A DNA stretch of 35,894 nt from Bifidobacterium sp. (GTDB lineage Bacteria > Actinomycetota > Actinomycetes > Actinomycetales > Bifidobacteriaceae): positions 1-35,894 of the forward strand of contig JALCCT010000014.1 of NCBI GenBank assembly GCA_022640915.1. Reading direction: 5' to 3'. Positions within the stretch are counted from its first letter, which is position 1; the number at the start of each line of letters is the position of its first letter. Below the pieces are notes generated by a model. It worked only from the letters and a program-made list of their open reading frames with translations, did not search any database and was not told where the DNA came from. Shown in pieces: positions 15,407 through 23,887 of this stretch. The translations under genes were made by a program, and so were the position numbers.

Positions 15407-16621
15407 TCAGGCGTTGAACACGTATGTGTCCAAGCGCGCCATAGCTTCCTTGACGCGGCTTAGCGGCAATGCAACATTCACACGCAGTGCGCACGGGGCC
15501 TTGAACTGGCGGCCGTCCTGTACAGCGACTCCTACCTCCCAGGCGCGGTGCAGTACTTCGCCGATGCCCGTGCCATGCTTCGCGCACCAACGGGTACAGT
15601 CCACGAACAGCATGTATGTGCCCTGCGGCTTGGCGACGTCGACACCGTCAAAATGCGCTGTGATATAGCCATAGGCATAGTCGATATTGCCCGTGAGCAC
15701 TTCGCGCAGCTCGTTAAGCCAGACTTGGCCCTCAGGCTTATAAGCACCGATCAGCGCGTGCATCGAAAGCACGTTCATATCGTTGTAATGTGCCTTCGAG
15801 CCCTTCGCCACTATGCGGTCACGCAGATACGAATTGTAGATGATATGGTAGCTGCCCACGAGGCCAGCCAGATTGAAGGTCTTGCTCGGCGCGTAGAAAG
15901 CCGCCGTGCGATTTCGGGCATCATCACTCACCAACTGGGTGGGGATATGCTTGTGATCGCCCAGGATGAGGTCGGACCAGATCTCGTCGGAGATCACCAC
16001 GCAGTCGTTGGCCTTGTACACTTCCATCGCGCGCTCGATCTCCCAGCGCTCCCAGACACGGCCGCAGGGGTTGTGCGGGCTGCAGAACACCGCCACATGG
16101 ATGTGACCTTCTTTGAGCTTACGATCCATGTCCTCGAAATCCATGCGCCATACGCCTTCGCCGTCTTTGGCTAGCGGGCTGTGCACGATGTGGTAGCCGT
16201 TGTTTTCGATGGCTGTGGTGAAGCCTACATACGTCGGGCTGTGCAGGAGCACCGCATCGCCGGGAGCAGCGAAAGCCGTCAGCGTGGAAATCACTCCGCC
16301 CAACACGCCATTTTCATAGCCGATCGCTTCCTGGGTAAGCCCTTCGACGCCGTTGCGGCTGCGCTGCCAGTTAATGATCGCATTGAAATATTCGCCGGTC
16401 GGCTCGAAATAACCGAACGCGGGGTGCTTGGCTCGCTCGATAATCGCCTCGGTAACGGTCGGCACCGTGGGGAAATTCATATCCGCCACCCACATCGGGA
16501 TCGCGTCGAAACCCTCTTTGGGCCTATCGGGCGCAAAGCCCTGGCCGCCCCCACCCAGCGAATCAACCGCGAGCGCATCCTTGCCATGACGATCCATAAT
16601 AGAAACGAAATCGTAAACCAT
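15407..16621 (-). CDS. MalY/PatB-type PLP aminotransferase (cystathionine beta-lyase-like)
   Basis: A 404-residue fold-type I PLP enzyme of the MalY/PatB subgroup of class I/II aminotransferases, many of which cleave the C-S bond of cystathionine or cysteine conjugates. The PLP-binding lysine is K247 in YAPSKTFN. N184 in SPHNPCG and D212 in ISDEIW contact the cofactor. IPMWVADMNF (41-50) is a typical MalY-group opening. The ATG at 16621 is supported by AAGGGA upstream. A longer in-frame reading to 16681 has no family support. It lies 68 bp upstream of the peptidase E-like gene on the same strand. Sulfur amino-acid metabolism is the likeliest role. Confidence 0.88.
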   Translation of the reverse strand: MVYDFVSIMDRHGKDALAVDSLGGGGQGFAPDRPKEGFDAIPMWVADMNFPTVPTVTEAIIERAKHPAFGYFEPTGEYFNAIINWQRSRNGVEGLTQEAIGYENGVLGGVISTLTAFAAPGDAVLLHSPTYVGFTTAIENNGYHIVHSPLAKDGEGVWRMDFEDMDRKLKEGHIHVAVFCSPHNPCGRVWERWEIERAMEVYKANDCVVISDEIWSDLILGDHKHIPTQLVSDDARNRTAAFYAPSKTFNLAGLVGSYHIIYNSYLRDRIVAKGSKAHYNDMNVLSMHALIGAYKPEGQVWLNELREVLTGNIDYAYGYITAHFDGVDVAKPQGTYMLFVDCTRWCAKHGTGIGEVLHRAWEVGVAVQDGRQFKAPCALRVNVALPLSRVKEAMARLDTYVFNA

Positions 16622-16830
16622 ACCTGTCCCTTGCTGAAAGCTGTTGCTGTGGCGTGTTCGCCGCGCGATTTGCGCATTCACTGTACAACGCGCGCCACGC
16701 TGAATCGTTACGCGAGCGTCACGGCATTGAGCAGGCCGCCTGAATCACAGACAGGAATCCGAGCAGCCGCTCACCGGACCGATTCATATCAGTCTGAATC
16801 CATTAGTCTGCACCAATCGTCTCGCCTCAG

Positions 16831-17865
16831 TCATTGCGTATTATTGAGGAATCCGAACAGCACTTCGAGATATGGGCCAAGCACACGGTTGGGCATGCTG
16901 AAAATGCTGTGCACCGAATCGTCGAAACGCACCATACGGATGTCTCCGCCGCCGTCCGCCACCTGCCTGGCGAACCGCTCTTGAGCTGCACTGAGCACCC
17001 AGATGTCTTCTCCCGCCTGGAACAGCAGCGTCGGCGTCTCGATTCGCACGCAAGAGTCGGGCCGCAAAGCCTCACGCGACAATTTCACGGCTTCGCGCAC
17101 CCATCCAAACGTGGGCGACCAGCTGTGGTAACGCTCGTCGGCGGCCCGCTGATCGTAACACCAGCGCACTCGCATCTCGCATGCATCAGTCTCTTTGCCC
17201 ATGTCGAATTCCGCAGGAAAGCCATGGTGCCCGAAAACCACATGCCTGCTCAAACCCACGCTGCACGCCAACGCCATCAGCGCCCGCGCCACCCCGGTCG
17301 CCAGGCCTGTCTGCGGCGCGATCATCGGGCTGGAAAGCACCGCCCTGTCGAACAGCTTGGGGTCGCGCTCCATCGCGACGGCGCCGATGCCGCCACCCAT
17401 GGAATGCGCGAACAGATCAAGCGGGAGGTTGCCTGCATACGTTCTGCCTACGGTCTTCGAGAACTTTGTCAAATCAGCGATATAACGACGGTAATCGTCG
17501 ATCCACACCAGCGCTGGATCATCGACGTCGCGTGGCGAATAACCATGCCCACGATGCTCAAGCACACACACCGAATACCCCTGTTGCAGGAAATACCAGA
17601 TCATTTCGCTGTAGCGCATGGCGAATTCCGTGAATCCATGCGAAATCACCACGGCGCCACGCAAGGGCGCAATGGCGCCCGCTGTCCGCGCACTGAATTC
17701 AGCCGCGTCATAACACCAGTAATGCAACCTACCCGGAGAAGGTGCCGGCGCAAGATCAACGGCTTGCGCCGGCTCCATCCACCCCTCGTCACAGCAACAG
17801 ACCAACGCTGGAAGCACCACATCCCGCATCTCATCCGCATAGTTCGTTTCATCGATCAGCGGCAT
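16831..17865 (-). CDS. Alpha/beta hydrolase (serine aminopeptidase S33/monoglyceride-lipase-like)
   Basis: A 344-residue cytoplasmic hydrolase. It has an oxyanion HGFTEF motif (76-81), an LEHRGHGYS block (102-110), nucleophile S155 in AHSMGG, acid D287 in AGEDIW and H319 in DSVHS: the complete catalytic triad of the Hydrolase_4 / lysophospholipase (PldB) group. No signal peptide. Of two ATGs six bases apart, the inner one (17865) is chosen because AAAGG is seven bases from it and only one base from the other. Substrate, a lipid or ester, is not defined. It is followed by the MalY-like gene after about 210 bp. Confidence 0.88.
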   Translation of the reverse strand: MPLIDETNYADEMRDVVLPALVCCCDEGWMEPAQAVDLAPAPSPGRLHYWCYDAAEFSARTAGAIAPLRGAVVISHGFTEFAMRYSEMIWYFLQQGYSVCVLEHRGHGYSPRDVDDPALVWIDDYRRYIADLTKFSKTVGRTYAGNLPLDLFAHSMGGGIGAVAMERDPKLFDRAVLSSPMIAPQTGLATGVARALMALACSVGLSRHVVFGHHGFPAEFDMGKETDACEMRVRWCYDQRAADERYHSWSPTFGWVREAVKLSREALRPDSCVRIETPTLLFQAGEDIWVLSAAQERFARQVADGGGDIRMVRFDDSVHSIFSMPNRVLGPYLEVLFGFLNNTQ

Positions 17866-18012
17866 TGTCATGCCTTTATTCTAATCGACCGCGCACTGAA
17901 AATGACGCAGCACTGGCACCTCACAGGGCGCAGCTGACCATGACGAAAAAGCGGGGACACGTGATTGTCCCTTGCAACTATCATGCGAGTCAGGCGCCGG
18001 CAGTCGCGAGCT

Positions 18013-20661
18013 TTAGCGCCCCCCTGGCAGACGCGCCGAACGGGTATCCATGCCGAGTGCATCGTAGAGGAAGTCACGCTGCAGCGTGAGCAGGTTCTCA
18101 GCGACTGTCTCGTTGTTCGTCATATGCGTGATGCCAGTCAGTGGCAGGTACGTGTGCGGGCGGCCTGCGGCCATCAGCGCCTGCGAAAGACGCAGGGAAT
18201 GCGCGATGGTTACATTGTCGTCGGCGAAACCGTGGATGAGCATGAGCGGGCGACGTAGCCCGGCCGCGTCCGCGATGATGCTGTTGCGTTCGTAGACCTC
18301 CGGGTCGAGACCGAGATAGCGCTCAGTGTAATGCGTGTCGTACAACGTCCAGTCGGTCGGCGGCGCACCGGCGCAAGCGGCATGGATGACGTCCGGCGCG
18401 TCCAACACGGCGAGCGCAGCAAGGTAACCGCCATACGACCATCCGATCATAGCTACTTTGCCGATATCGGCCTGCGGCTCTGCATCAGCAAGAGCCTTCA
18501 CCGTTTCGACCTGATCGGCAAGCGAAATCTCCTTCATATTCTCGAAGATCTCACGATCCCAGCTCGGCCCGCGGCCGGTGGTGCCGCGACCGTCAGAGGT
18601 GACGACGAGGAAGCCCTGATCAGCCCACCACTGTGAATCCCAGTAGAAGGACTCACTGAGCATGACCTGCTGCGCACCCGGTCCACCGTAAGGCTTCAAG
18701 AGCACAGGCAGCTTGTCGGCATCTGCATACGGGCTCTGCGCGCTCGGCCGCGTGATGGCGGTGAACAGCTGGCGCTCGCCGAGCCGCAGGAATGTGGTGT
18801 TCGGCGTAAAACCGGGTGTTGCTGCATGATTCTCGATTGTGGTGTGCCATGTGCGCGCAGCGGACGAATCCCGCGCTCTCGCAGCGGTTCGCGTCGTCGC
18901 TGTCGGTGCCGCAGCTTTCGCAACGCTATGTACCATTGTTGAGCGCGGCCCACTCATCGAGTGCCCGGTAATGACTATCCCGCGGCCCGCACGAGACGCT
19001 GTGTACACTCCCGGTTCGCCGGTGACGGGCACGACGTTACCGTCGTAATCGAAGATGACCACATCGAGACTGCGGGCATCATGCTCGGCGCGCGTATCGT
19101 TCCAGATGCCGAGTACCTCATCGAGTGACGCTGTCGAATCGGACGAAATCGTGGAGTCGGACGACGCGGGCGAGTCAGCAGCACTAATCGGCCCGGCTAT
19201 ACCCTCGTTCGCAAACGCGTCTAACGCATCCAGCTCCGGTGTGCGCTGCACAACCGCCAGCACGTTCTTTTCTCCCGCATCGATCACGCGGCGCACTTGC
19301 CAGCCGACCGGGGTGAACGCTCTGCCGTCAACGGTAAGCCGATTGGTGTCAGTCTCCATATCATTCACCGCGCAGATCAAACGACCGTCCGGCGTATACG
19401 CCGGGGTGCCTAGCATCAGATCCAGCCATTGCTCGTTGGCGTGCTCCTCAAGCACTCTCGTCAAGCCAGTAGACTCAACCGCAAGCACCTGGTCGCGGTT
19501 TTGCCGCCGGTTCTGCACCAAGATCAACGGGCGATGGCCTGCCGACCAACTCACCGCAGCCACGTATTCGTAAGCCTGGCGATCCCAAGCAATGCGCCGC
19601 GCGTCAAGTCCGCAAAAACGGCCGTGCTCGTCAAAGCTCAGGCCCGCCAACGTCAAATGAACATCGGCGTTGTGTGTCAGCGCGCGCGGATAACGGCGCG
19701 GGATCGACGCAGCCTCGGGATCAGCGGGATCGCTGATATGCCACACCGGCTCCGGCGCGCTGTCGAAGGTCTCGAAGATGATGCCATCCGAATCTGGCGA
19801 CCACCAGAAGCCATCGTAGCGATCCATTTCCTCGCCAGCGACAAATTCAGCCAAGCCAATCCGCCAGGTGTCTTCGACGTCGTCATCACCGCCAACGCCC
19901 CACAGCGTCACAACATGGTCTCCGGACAACGGCTGGGGCTCCTCCTCTTCGCCGCATCGGTGAGCATGAGCATATGCGGCATGGGCATGGCTAAGAGCCG
20001 CCATATTCGCACCATAATCCACGCTCGCTGCGTCGGCTGATGCGCCCGCAGCAACTTCGGATTCAGCAGCGGCGGCAGTCTCAGCATCGCCGGACCCATC
20101 CGCATCATCCCAATCAGCGATATCGACGATCACCAGATGCCGACCTGTGGTATAGAGCACATGCCTGCCGTCGGGCGAGATGCGCGGGTTGAGAACCGGT
20201 GTGCGCTCCGAATGGTCGTTGTCTAAACTACCTACGCTCAACTGACGCGTCCTCGCGCCTCGGCCGTCTGCGTCGATGTGCGTGAGATCAGTAAGAAACA
20301 GCTTGCCATCGATGGTGAACGTCACGCGGCTTGCGGCACTGTCAACCGAATACGACACGATGCCGCGGCCGCCCTCGCGCGCCCGTTCGCGGCGGGCACG
20401 CTCCTCAGGCGGCACCTGCTCGCTCTGCGCATCGGCCAGTAGCTCGCGCGGGTCGGCCAACAGCACCTCGCGATGGCTGCCGTCAGGCCCTATAATGCTC
20501 AGCCACAGCGCGGTCACGAGATCTTCAGGCCCATCAGAGCGCAGAAACAGCGCGCGCGTGCCGTCGCCAATCGCCTTCGCGGATCGCGGCGCACCACAGC
20601 TGAAGCGCAGGGTGCGGGCTTTGAGACGGGGAAACTCTTGGATGGCTTGTGAAACACTCAT
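18013..20661 (-). CDS. S9 prolyl-oligopeptidase family serine peptidase
   Basis: An 882-residue peptidase of the dipeptidyl-peptidase IV/acylaminoacyl-peptidase type. The N-terminal two-thirds is the expected beta-propeller (repeated blocks such as PRISPDGRHVLYTTG and FWWSPDSDGIIFET). The C-terminal alpha/beta-hydrolase carries S742 in GWSYGG, D814 in GFADD and H846 in GITHM. There is no signal peptide, so it is cytoplasmic and likely works on short peptides. Two Ser/Thr/Ala-rich insertions (about 510-545 and 605-630) are unusual. The ATG at 20661 begins MSVSQAIQEF. Its ribosome-binding site is weak, and upstream reading would run through a palindrome. Confidence 0.88.
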   Translation of the reverse strand: MSVSQAIQEFPRLKARTLRFSCGAPRSAKAIGDGTRALFLRSDGPEDLVTALWLSIIGPDGSHREVLLADPRELLADAQSEQVPPEERARRERAREGGRGIVSYSVDSAASRVTFTIDGKLFLTDLTHIDADGRGARTRQLSVGSLDNDHSERTPVLNPRISPDGRHVLYTTGRHLVIVDIADWDDADGSGDAETAAAAESEVAAGASADAASVDYGANMAALSHAHAAYAHAHRCGEEEEPQPLSGDHVVTLWGVGGDDDVEDTWRIGLAEFVAGEEMDRYDGFWWSPDSDGIIFETFDSAPEPVWHISDPADPEAASIPRRYPRALTHNADVHLTLAGLSFDEHGRFCGLDARRIAWDRQAYEYVAAVSWSAGHRPLILVQNRRQNRDQVLAVESTGLTRVLEEHANEQWLDLMLGTPAYTPDGRLICAVNDMETDTNRLTVDGRAFTPVGWQVRRVIDAGEKNVLAVVQRTPELDALDAFANEGIAGPISAADSPASSDSTISSDSTASLDEVLGIWNDTRAEHDARSLDVVIFDYDGNVVPVTGEPGVYTASRAGRGIVITGHSMSGPRSTMVHSVAKAAAPTATTRTAARARDSSAARTWHTTIENHAATPGFTPNTTFLRLGERQLFTAITRPSAQSPYADADKLPVLLKPYGGPGAQQVMLSESFYWDSQWWADQGFLVVTSDGRGTTGRGPSWDREIFENMKEISLADQVETVKALADAEPQADIGKVAMIGWSYGGYLAALAVLDAPDVIHAACAGAPPTDWTLYDTHYTERYLGLDPEVYERNSIIADAAGLRRPLMLIHGFADDNVTIAHSLRLSQALMAAGRPHTYLPLTGITHMTNNETVAENLLTLQRDFLYDALGMDTRSARLPGGR

Positions 20662-20701
20662 GCCATACAGGCTACTGCGCCATCGCGCCAAACACTCGTT
20701 T

Positions 20702-20737
20702 CGCCAATCCCAGCGCAAGCTTGTGCTGGGATTGGCG
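20702..20737. terminator. 36-bp palindrome, terminator-like
   Basis: CGCCAATCCCAGC (20702-20714) pairs with GCTGGGATTGGCG (20725-20737). The centre, GCAAGCTTGT, continues the symmetry apart from one G/T position. It starts 21 bp after the stop of the small minus-strand reading frame at 20758 and lies 40 bp before the S9 peptidase start, so it could end the small transcript. No T-run follows on either strand. Confidence 0.5.
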
Positions 20738-20757
20738 TCCGCCCTACCCGAACAACC

Positions 20758-20973
20758 CTAGTTGTAGCCCAATTGGGAGGTTGGCATTACCACGAGGAAA
20801 CGGCGCCACAACATGAGAAGACGCACGGCAACCCATGGGTGCGCGAAGAAATGCGCGGTATGGCGATTGTTAAGCATGACGCTGAACACAGGCGCTTTAC
20901 AATCCATCCCAATCTCTGTGCAGGCCCGCCGCAATGGAGAATTTGCAAGCATTGCCAGTGTTTTTTTGCCCAT
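20758..20973 (-). CDS. Possible small protein divergent from fhaA
   Basis: A 71-residue reading frame with no family recognised. Support: GGGAGGG about five bases before the ATG at 20973, and a terminator-like palindrome 21 bp after the stop. It begins MGKKTLAMLAN, has a basic middle and a hydrophobic-aromatic stretch (WVAVRLLMLWRRFLVVM, about 47-63). Against it: its 5' end overlaps the fhaA -35 element and it has no clear promoter. It may be a real small membrane-associated protein or chance. Confidence 0.35.
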   Translation of the reverse strand: MGKKTLAMLANSPLRRACTEIGMDCKAPVFSVMLNNRHTAHFFAHPWVAVRLLMLWRRFLVVMPTSQLGYN

Positions 20974-20993
20974 TTCGCCCTCCCGCGTAGGAT
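20966..20993 (+). promoter_or_regulatory. Promoter of the fhaA-pknB operon
   Basis: TTGCCC (20966-20971) and TAGGAT (20988-20993) are 16 bp apart. Transcription would begin near 21000, and AAAGGG at 21006-21011 is six bases before the fhaA ATG. This is the only good promoter seen ahead of the seven tightly packed genes. Confidence 0.5.
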
Positions 20994-21017
20994 AGGTGAG
21001 GATAGAAAGGGATCACT

Positions 21018-21719
21018 ATGAGCGTTCTCGACCGTTTTGAAAAGAGCGTCGAAGGTGCGGTCAACGGAGTGTTTGCAAAATTCGGATCCAAGGATCTGCA
21101 GCCCGTTGATCTTTCAAGCGCCCTCGAGCGCGAAATCGACGCCGAAGCCATGCCGGTCGGGCGCGACCGTACAGTGGCCCCGAACGAGTACCGTTTTAAG
21201 CTCAGCACCCCTGATTTCGATCACATCGAACAGTGGGGTAGCGAGACCCTCGCCAATGAGCTTGCGGACAATCTCACGCAGTACGCGAAAAGCCAACATT
21301 ACGCCTTCGTCGGACCGGTGGTCGTGATCTTCGAAGAGGATCTCGACTTGACCAAGGGCAGCTTCAACCTGTCTTCCGAATCGGTCAAAGGCAACGCCGT
21401 TCCCGTCACCACGGATGACCAGGCACGGGACAGCCCGATGCTCGAGATCAACGGCAGCCAGTACCTGCTGACCAAGGAGAAAACGGTGATCGGACGCGGC
21501 TCCGGCTGTGATATCGTCATCGACGACCCAGGCATCTCACGCAATCATCTGGAGATCGATATCACCAGCAATGGCGTCATCGCGCGCGATCTGGGATCCA
21601 CCAACGGCACGTATGTGGAAGGCCACCAAGTGCCGGCTGCCACGCTGCTGGACGGCAATACGATCACGATCGGGCGCACCCGTATCCTGTACTGGGCCTC
21701 TTCACAGGATCAGGACTGA
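21018..21719 (+). CDS. fhaA: FHA-domain protein FhaA (DUF3662-FHA)
   Basis: A 233-residue cytoplasmic adaptor. Residues 1-115 form the DUF3662 domain typical of actinobacterial FhaA (opening MSVLDRFEKSVEG). A short linker leads to a C-terminal FHA domain with the phosphothreonine-binding landmarks GRGSGCD (159-165), SRNH (174-177) and DLGSTNGT (191-198). FhaA reads threonine phosphorylation by PknB-type kinases and, in mycobacteria, binds the pseudokinase domain of the lipid II flippase MviN. Mycobacterial FhaA is much longer, so the linker here is minimal. First gene of the operon; fhaB follows after 24 bp. Confidence 0.95.
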   Translation: MSVLDRFEKSVEGAVNGVFAKFGSKDLQPVDLSSALEREIDAEAMPVGRDRTVAPNEYRFKLSTPDFDHIEQWGSETLANELADNLTQYAKSQHYAFVGPVVVIFEEDLDLTKGSFNLSSESVKGNAVPVTTDDQARDSPMLEINGSQYLLTKEKTVIGRGSGCDIVIDDPGISRNHLEIDITSNGVIARDLGSTNGTYVEGHQVPAATLLDGNTITIGRTRILYWASSQDQD

Positions 21720-21743
21720 CCCGGCACACCGCCGACTGACGTT

Positions 21744-22322
21744 ATGACAGAACTCACCTTCGCGATCCTCAAATACGGATTCCTCATCCTGCTTTGGGTT
21801 TTCGTATGGCTCACCGTCCGCTCGTTGCACCGCGACATCGAGACGCTCAGCCCACGCAAGTCACGCGCCCATCGACGCGCCGAGAAACGCTCCCGCAAGG
21901 CCGCCGCAGCGCCGGTGTCCCCCGCGGCAGCCGCCGCAGCACACCCACGAACCACGCAATTCCCCGCGGCCGAGCAGTTGGGCAGAACGGGCGCCGAGCC
22001 GATGAATGAACCAGCTGGGCCACAGGGCGGCCCAACGTTGCTGGTAATCATCGACGGGCCGCTGGCCGGTTCCTCGGTGCCGCTTTCCGACGAGACCATC
22101 ACCCTGGGCCGTTCTACTACGAACACCGTGGTCTTGAATGACGAGTTCGTGTCCTCACACCATGCCCGCGTATACCGCGACCCCGTTTCATACCAGTGGG
22201 TCATCGAAGATCTGGGCAGCACCAACGGCACTGCAGTTAACCAGCGCCGCATCAGCGAGCCGACCATGCTGCCGGCTCGTGTGCCGGTGCGCATCGGCGC
22301 CACAACCTTCGAGCTGAGGTGA
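21744..22322 (+). CDS. fhaB: FHA-domain protein FhaB (membrane-anchored)
   Basis: A 192-residue protein with an N-terminal transmembrane helix (about 5-26), a basic Ala/Pro linker (about 37-95) and a C-terminal FHA domain (about 98-190) carrying LGRS (121-124), SSHH (137-140) and DLGSTNGT (156-163). It matches FhaB/FipA, which links phospho-signalling to the divisome in mycobacteria. The ribosome-binding site is weak, consistent with coupling to fhaA. Its TGA overlaps a possible GTG start of the next gene. Confidence 0.93.
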   Translation: MTELTFAILKYGFLILLWVFVWLTVRSLHRDIETLSPRKSRAHRRAEKRSRKAAAAPVSPAAAAAAHPRTTQFPAAEQLGRTGAEPMNEPAGPQGGPTLLVIIDGPLAGSSVPLSDETITLGRSTTNTVVLNDEFVSSHHARVYRDPVSYQWVIEDLGSTNGTAVNQRRISEPTMLPARVPVRIGATTFELR

Positions 22323-22330
22323 GCCGGCAT

Positions 22331-23887
22331 ATGCCGAAATCCGTCGAATCGCCAACCCTGTTCCTCTATTCCACAACCGTTTCGGATGTGGGCACGGTAC
22401 GCAGCAACAACCAAGACTCGTCGTTTGCCGGCGAACACTTGATTTCGATCTGCGACGGCATGGGCGGGCATGCCGGCGGCGATACGGCCTCGACCATTGC
22501 GATCCGCTCCTTGGCCCATATCGAGCGCGACGATGTGCACAGCCGCGTGAGCACGGTTTCCGCGATGATGGAGACCTCTGTGATGGCCGCCCACGACGCC
22601 ATCGTGGGCAAGGCCAAGCGCGAGCGCAAGCTAGCTGGCATGGGAACTACGGTCACTGCAGTCGCGCTGGTGGGCGGCTATTGGATCCTGGCACATATCG
22701 GCGATTCGCGGGCGTATCTGCTACGCGACGGCACTTTGACACGCATGACTTCCGATCACAGCTACGTCCAGCATTTGATCAACACGGGTCGCATCACTCC
22801 GGCCGAGGCGCGCAACCATCCGCAGCGCAATGTCGTGATGCGGGTATTGGGCGACTTCGATATTGACCCGCGCCCAGACATCGCGATTTGCACAGCGCAC
22901 CCAACTGACCGGTGGCTGCTGTGCTCAGACGGGCTTGACGGCGTGCTCGAGGATTCCACGATTCAGGAGACGCTGACACAGGTCTCCGATCAGGCTGAAT
23001 GCGCCCAACTCCTCGTCTCCATGGCTTTGCGGGCGGGAAGCACCGACAATGTCACTGCGGTGATCGGCGACGCGACGCTCGCTTTGGATGCTGACGCCTT
23101 CGATCTGCCACATCAGACCCCATTGATCGGCGGGGCAGCTACGTCCAGCTTGGAGGCCATCGCCGATATCGTCAACGAGCCCGTAGCCTCGGCGCCCAAC
23201 CTGCGCCACGACAACGATTCGCCCGCCCAGCGCGCAGCCGCCCTGTCGCAGAGCCCAGACACGGGCATCGAAGTGGCCGAACCCCGGGTTGCTCAACCTT
23301 CGTCGCTGCGCAACGCTGCCGATGAGGGCGCAGACACTGACACCGGTGAAATACCGATCGTCCAGAAGAAGGACGGGCGTGTTTCGGCCGACCCCAACGA
23401 TCCTGAGGTAGCCAAGGCTATCCGCCACGAGCAGATCAGGCAGCGGCAAGACTCCAGGTCACGCAGGTTTCGCCGCCGCATTCGAGTGGCTGTTGTCGTG
23501 CTGCTGCTGCTTGCCGCCGCCGTGGCCGCCAGTTTCGGTGCATGGCGGTGGAGCCAAACGAAATACTACCTTGGCGAGGGCAGCAGCGTCGTCGCGATCT
23601 ACCAAGGAGTGAATACGAATCTGTTCGGTTATCCGCTCTCGCACGAGGTCGAAAAGACCAATATCGAGATCAGGCAGCTGCCCCAAGCTTGGCGTGACCA
23701 ACTGAGCCAAGGCATCGCCGTGGACAGCCTGCCCGAGGCACGAAGCCACGCGAAGCTCATCGAGCGCGAGGTCAAGAACCTCAACAGCACCGACTCGTCT
23801 AGCTCTTCCACCAGCGATTCCCCCACGGGTTCCGCCTCGACCTCGGCGTCTGCATCGCCGTCAGACTCGCAGGGGGGCAAGCAATGA
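22331..23887 (+). CDS. pstP: PP2C-type Ser/Thr protein phosphatase PstP
   Basis: A 518-residue membrane-bound phosphatase that reverses PknA/PknB phosphorylation. The metal-dependent PP2C domain (about 10-240) has D29 in NNQDSS, D42-G43 in CDGMGGHAGG, HIGDSRAY (about 122-129), D200 in CSDGLDG and D239 in STDNVT. A basic juxtamembrane stretch leads to one transmembrane helix (about 384-405), then a Ser/Thr-rich outer tail. The ATG at 22331 is eight bases after GAGGTGA. A GTG at 22319 overlapping the fhaB stop is the alternative. It overlaps rodA by 4 bp. Confidence 0.95.
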   Translation: MPKSVESPTLFLYSTTVSDVGTVRSNNQDSSFAGEHLISICDGMGGHAGGDTASTIAIRSLAHIERDDVHSRVSTVSAMMETSVMAAHDAIVGKAKRERKLAGMGTTVTAVALVGGYWILAHIGDSRAYLLRDGTLTRMTSDHSYVQHLINTGRITPAEARNHPQRNVVMRVLGDFDIDPRPDIAICTAHPTDRWLLCSDGLDGVLEDSTIQETLTQVSDQAECAQLLVSMALRAGSTDNVTAVIGDATLALDADAFDLPHQTPLIGGAATSSLEAIADIVNEPVASAPNLRHDNDSPAQRAAALSQSPDTGIEVAEPRVAQPSSLRNAADEGADTDTGEIPIVQKKDGRVSADPNDPEVAKAIRHEQIRQRQDSRSRRFRRRIRVAVVVLLLLAAAVAASFGAWRWSQTKYYLGEGSSVVAIYQGVNTNLFGYPLSHEVEKTNIEIRQLPQAWRDQLSQGIAVDSLPEARSHAKLIEREVKNLNSTDSSSSSTSDSPTGSASTSASASPSDSQGGKQ

